This document shows, one piece after another, positions 5,010 through 6,476 of a DNA stretch of 6,476 bases (position 1 is its first letter; each line of letters opens with the position of its first letter). The notes beneath the pieces were generated by a model that searched no databases, was not told the DNA's origin, and saw only the letters and a program-made list of their open reading frames with translations. Origin of the DNA: CALZJC01 sp041574955 (GTDB taxonomy: Bacteria; Acidobacteriota; Thermoanaerobaculia; Multivoradales; JAHEKO01); contig JBFGNS010000206.1 of the NCBI GenBank assembly GCA_041574955.1, forward strand, positions 1 to 6,476. Direction: 5' to 3'. Position numbers and translations under genes: made by a program.

Positions 5010-6476
5010 ATGAGAGATCACACATACGGGCCCGTGTTTCTGCTCGCTCTGCTGACCGCTTTGGTGGCCGCCGTCCCGGCCTCCGCCCAGACCGCCGCAC
5101 CCGGCTTCAGCAAGGCCTTCGCGCCCGCCACCATCGGACCCGGCAGCGTCAGCGTGCTGCGGTTCACCATCACCAACGCGGTGTCCACCCCGCTTTCGGA
5201 TCTGGCCTTCGTCGACAACCTGCCGGCCGGCGTGGTGGTGGCGACCCCGGCGCGCGTCGCGTCCACCTGCGGCGGCACGGTCGAGGCGCCGGCCGGCGGC
5301 GGCTCCGTCTCGCTCACCGCCGGAACGCTGGCCGCGGGTGGCTCCTGCTTGGTGCGCGTCGACGTCACCAGCGCGACGCCGGGCACCCACACCAACACCT
5401 CGGGCGAGCTGACCTCGAGCGCCGGCAACAGCGGAACGGCGTCGGCCGACCTGACGGTGGCGACCGACCGGCCCGGCTTCACCAAGAGCTTCACCCCTGA
5501 CGTAGTGGTCTTCGGCGGCCGCAGCAGGCTGACGTTCTTCTTCGACAACTCGGCCAACAGCTCCGGCGCCACCCACATGACCTTCACCGACACCCTGCCG
5601 ACCGGCATGGTGGTCGCAAGCCCGAACAACCTGGCCAACAGCTGTCAGGCGACCCTCGGCTCCTTCTCCTACACGGGCGGCATCGTCACGGCGGTTCCCG
5701 GCAGCGGCTCGATCAGCCTGACGAGTGACTTCGGGCTGAACGCAGCCGCGGTCGCCGCCGGCGGCAGCTGCATGATCGCGGTGGACGTCGTCGGCAACGC
5801 GGTGGGCGAGCTCGGCAACACGACCGGCGAGCTCGAGTCGCGGCCGTCGCACTCGGGCATTTCTGTCTCGAGCGGCCGCGCCGGTGCCGTGCTGACGGTC
5901 TCCGCCAACCGGATCTCGCTGCGCAAGAGCTTCGTCGACGACCCGGCGCCGCCGGGCGGCACCGTCACCCTGCGGTTCAGGATCCGCAACCTGGATCGCG
6001 AGTTCGAGGCCACCGGCATCACCTTCACCGACGACCTCGATGCGGTGGTGCCCGGCCTCGCCGCCGTCGGGCTGCCGCTGGCCGATCCGTGCGGCGACGG
6101 CTCCGAGCTCGACGGCATCGGCGTGCTGACCCTGACCGGCGGCAGCCTCGAGTCGATGGCGGAGTGCATTTTCGACGTCACGCTTCTCGTGCCCAGCGGC
6201 ATCGCCTCGGACTCCTACCCGAACACCACCAGCGAGGTCGACGCCACCATCGACGGTCTGCCGGTGACCGGCGACCCGGCGGACGACCTGCTGTTCGTCG
6301 AGCCGGCGCCGATCCTCACCAAGACCTTCGTGGGCGATCCGGTGGGCGCCGGCGGCTCGGTGGAGCTGGAGTTCACGATCACCAACTCCAGCACCAGCTC
6401 CGCGGCCACCGACATCGTCTTCGAAGACGTCTTCGTCGAGGAGCTGCCGACCGCCTCGGCGGTACCGGCGGACGGA
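5010..6476 (+). CDS. Secreted DUF11/DUF7933-like tandem-repeat protein (partial, runs off right edge)
   Basis: 489 residues are visible with no stop. Residues 1-26 form a Sec signal peptide: a short charged start (MRDH), a hydrophobic core (VFLLALLTALVAAV) and a PASA-QT cleavage site. Four tandem units follow, starting near residues 33, 157, 304 and 436 with the recurring motif F/L-x-K-x-F (FSKAF, FTKSF, LRKSF, LTKTF). Each unit continues with a V-x-L-x-F-x-I/F-x-N strand and a D-x-L-P or F-x-D-D turn. Units 1 to 3 each hold two cysteines: C87/C113, C212/C254 and C361/C386. The units are rich in Gly, Ser, Thr and Val with few Lys, as expected for extracellular beta-sandwich repeats of the DUF11/DUF7933 type found in large surface or secreted proteins. 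Molecular function is unknown; adhesion, matrix or structural roles are guesses. A C-terminal sorting or anchoring domain, if any, is beyond the window. The gene is divergent from the glycosyltransferase and has its own candidate promoter and ribosome binding site. Confidence 0.88.
   Translation, partial: MRDHTYGPVFLLALLTALVAAVPASAQTAAPGFSKAFAPATIGPGSVSVLRFTITNAVSTPLSDLAFVDNLPAGVVVATPARVASTCGGTVEAPAGGGSVSLTAGTLAAGGSCLVRVDVTSATPGTHTNTSGELTSSAGNSGTASADLTVATDRPGFTKSFTPDVVVFGGRSRLTFFFDNSANSSGATHMTFTDTLPTGMVVASPNNLANSCQATLGSFSYTGGIVTAVPGSGSISLTSDFGLNAAAVAAGGSCMIAVDVVGNAVGELGNTTGELESRPSHSGISVSSGRAGAVLTVSANRISLRKSFVDDPAPPGGTVTLRFRIRNLDREFEATGITFTDDLDAVVPGLAAVGLPLADPCGDGSELDGIGVLTLTGGSLESMAECIFDVTLLVPSGIASDSYPNTTSEVDATIDGLPVTGDPADDLLFVEPAPILTKTFVGDPVGAGGSVELEFTITNSSTSSAATDIVFEDVFVEELPTASAVPADG

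Noticed and set aside
4920..5852. Long minus-strand open frames opposite the repeat protein (also 5018-5638, 5669-6202 and 6215-6415)
   Set aside because: They mirror the secreted repeat protein, which has a signal peptide, ribosome binding site and recurring motifs on the plus strand. The antisense frames have none of these.

Overview
The window comes from a very GC-rich genome (about 70% G+C by eye), with G/C in almost every third codon position. It is chromosomal in character and shows no mobile element, tRNA, rRNA or CRISPR array. The organism is most likely a Gram-negative bacterium, because both phosphate permeases are the long forms with large extracytoplasmic inserts known from Pseudomonas-type proteobacteria and other Gram-negative lineages. 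I cannot assign a phylum.

Region 1 (1-4183, plus strand) is most of a high-affinity phosphate ABC transporter operon in the order pstC-pstA-pstB. The PstC reading frame enters from the left edge, is broken by an in-frame TAG at 127-129, and resumes in the same frame to 1671. PstC and PstA form the membrane channel and PstB is the ATPase. pstA overlaps pstC by four bases (GTGA), and pstB follows 26 bases later behind a clear Shine-Dalgarno. A phosphate-binding protein (PstS), the start of pstC and any Pho-box promoter would lie upstream. No phoU follows pstB.

Region 2 (4202-4837, minus strand) is a soluble glycosyltransferase-like protein resembling the putative rhamnosyl transferase family (PF11316). 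It converges on pstB with only 18 bases between the two stop codons and has no obvious link to phosphate uptake.

Region 3 (4838-5009) is a 172-base divergent intergenic stretch with a plausible sigma-70-like promoter and a ribosome binding site for the gene to the right.

Region 4 (5010 to the right edge, plus strand) is the first 489 residues of an exported protein. It has a signal peptide followed by tandem DUF11/DUF7933-like beta-sandwich repeats, probably a cell-surface or secreted structural protein.

The window is mostly ordinary. The points most worth checking are the interrupted pstC, and the tandem-repeat surface protein with two repeat subtypes and a regular pair of cysteines per repeat. 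I see no convincing previously undescribed system.
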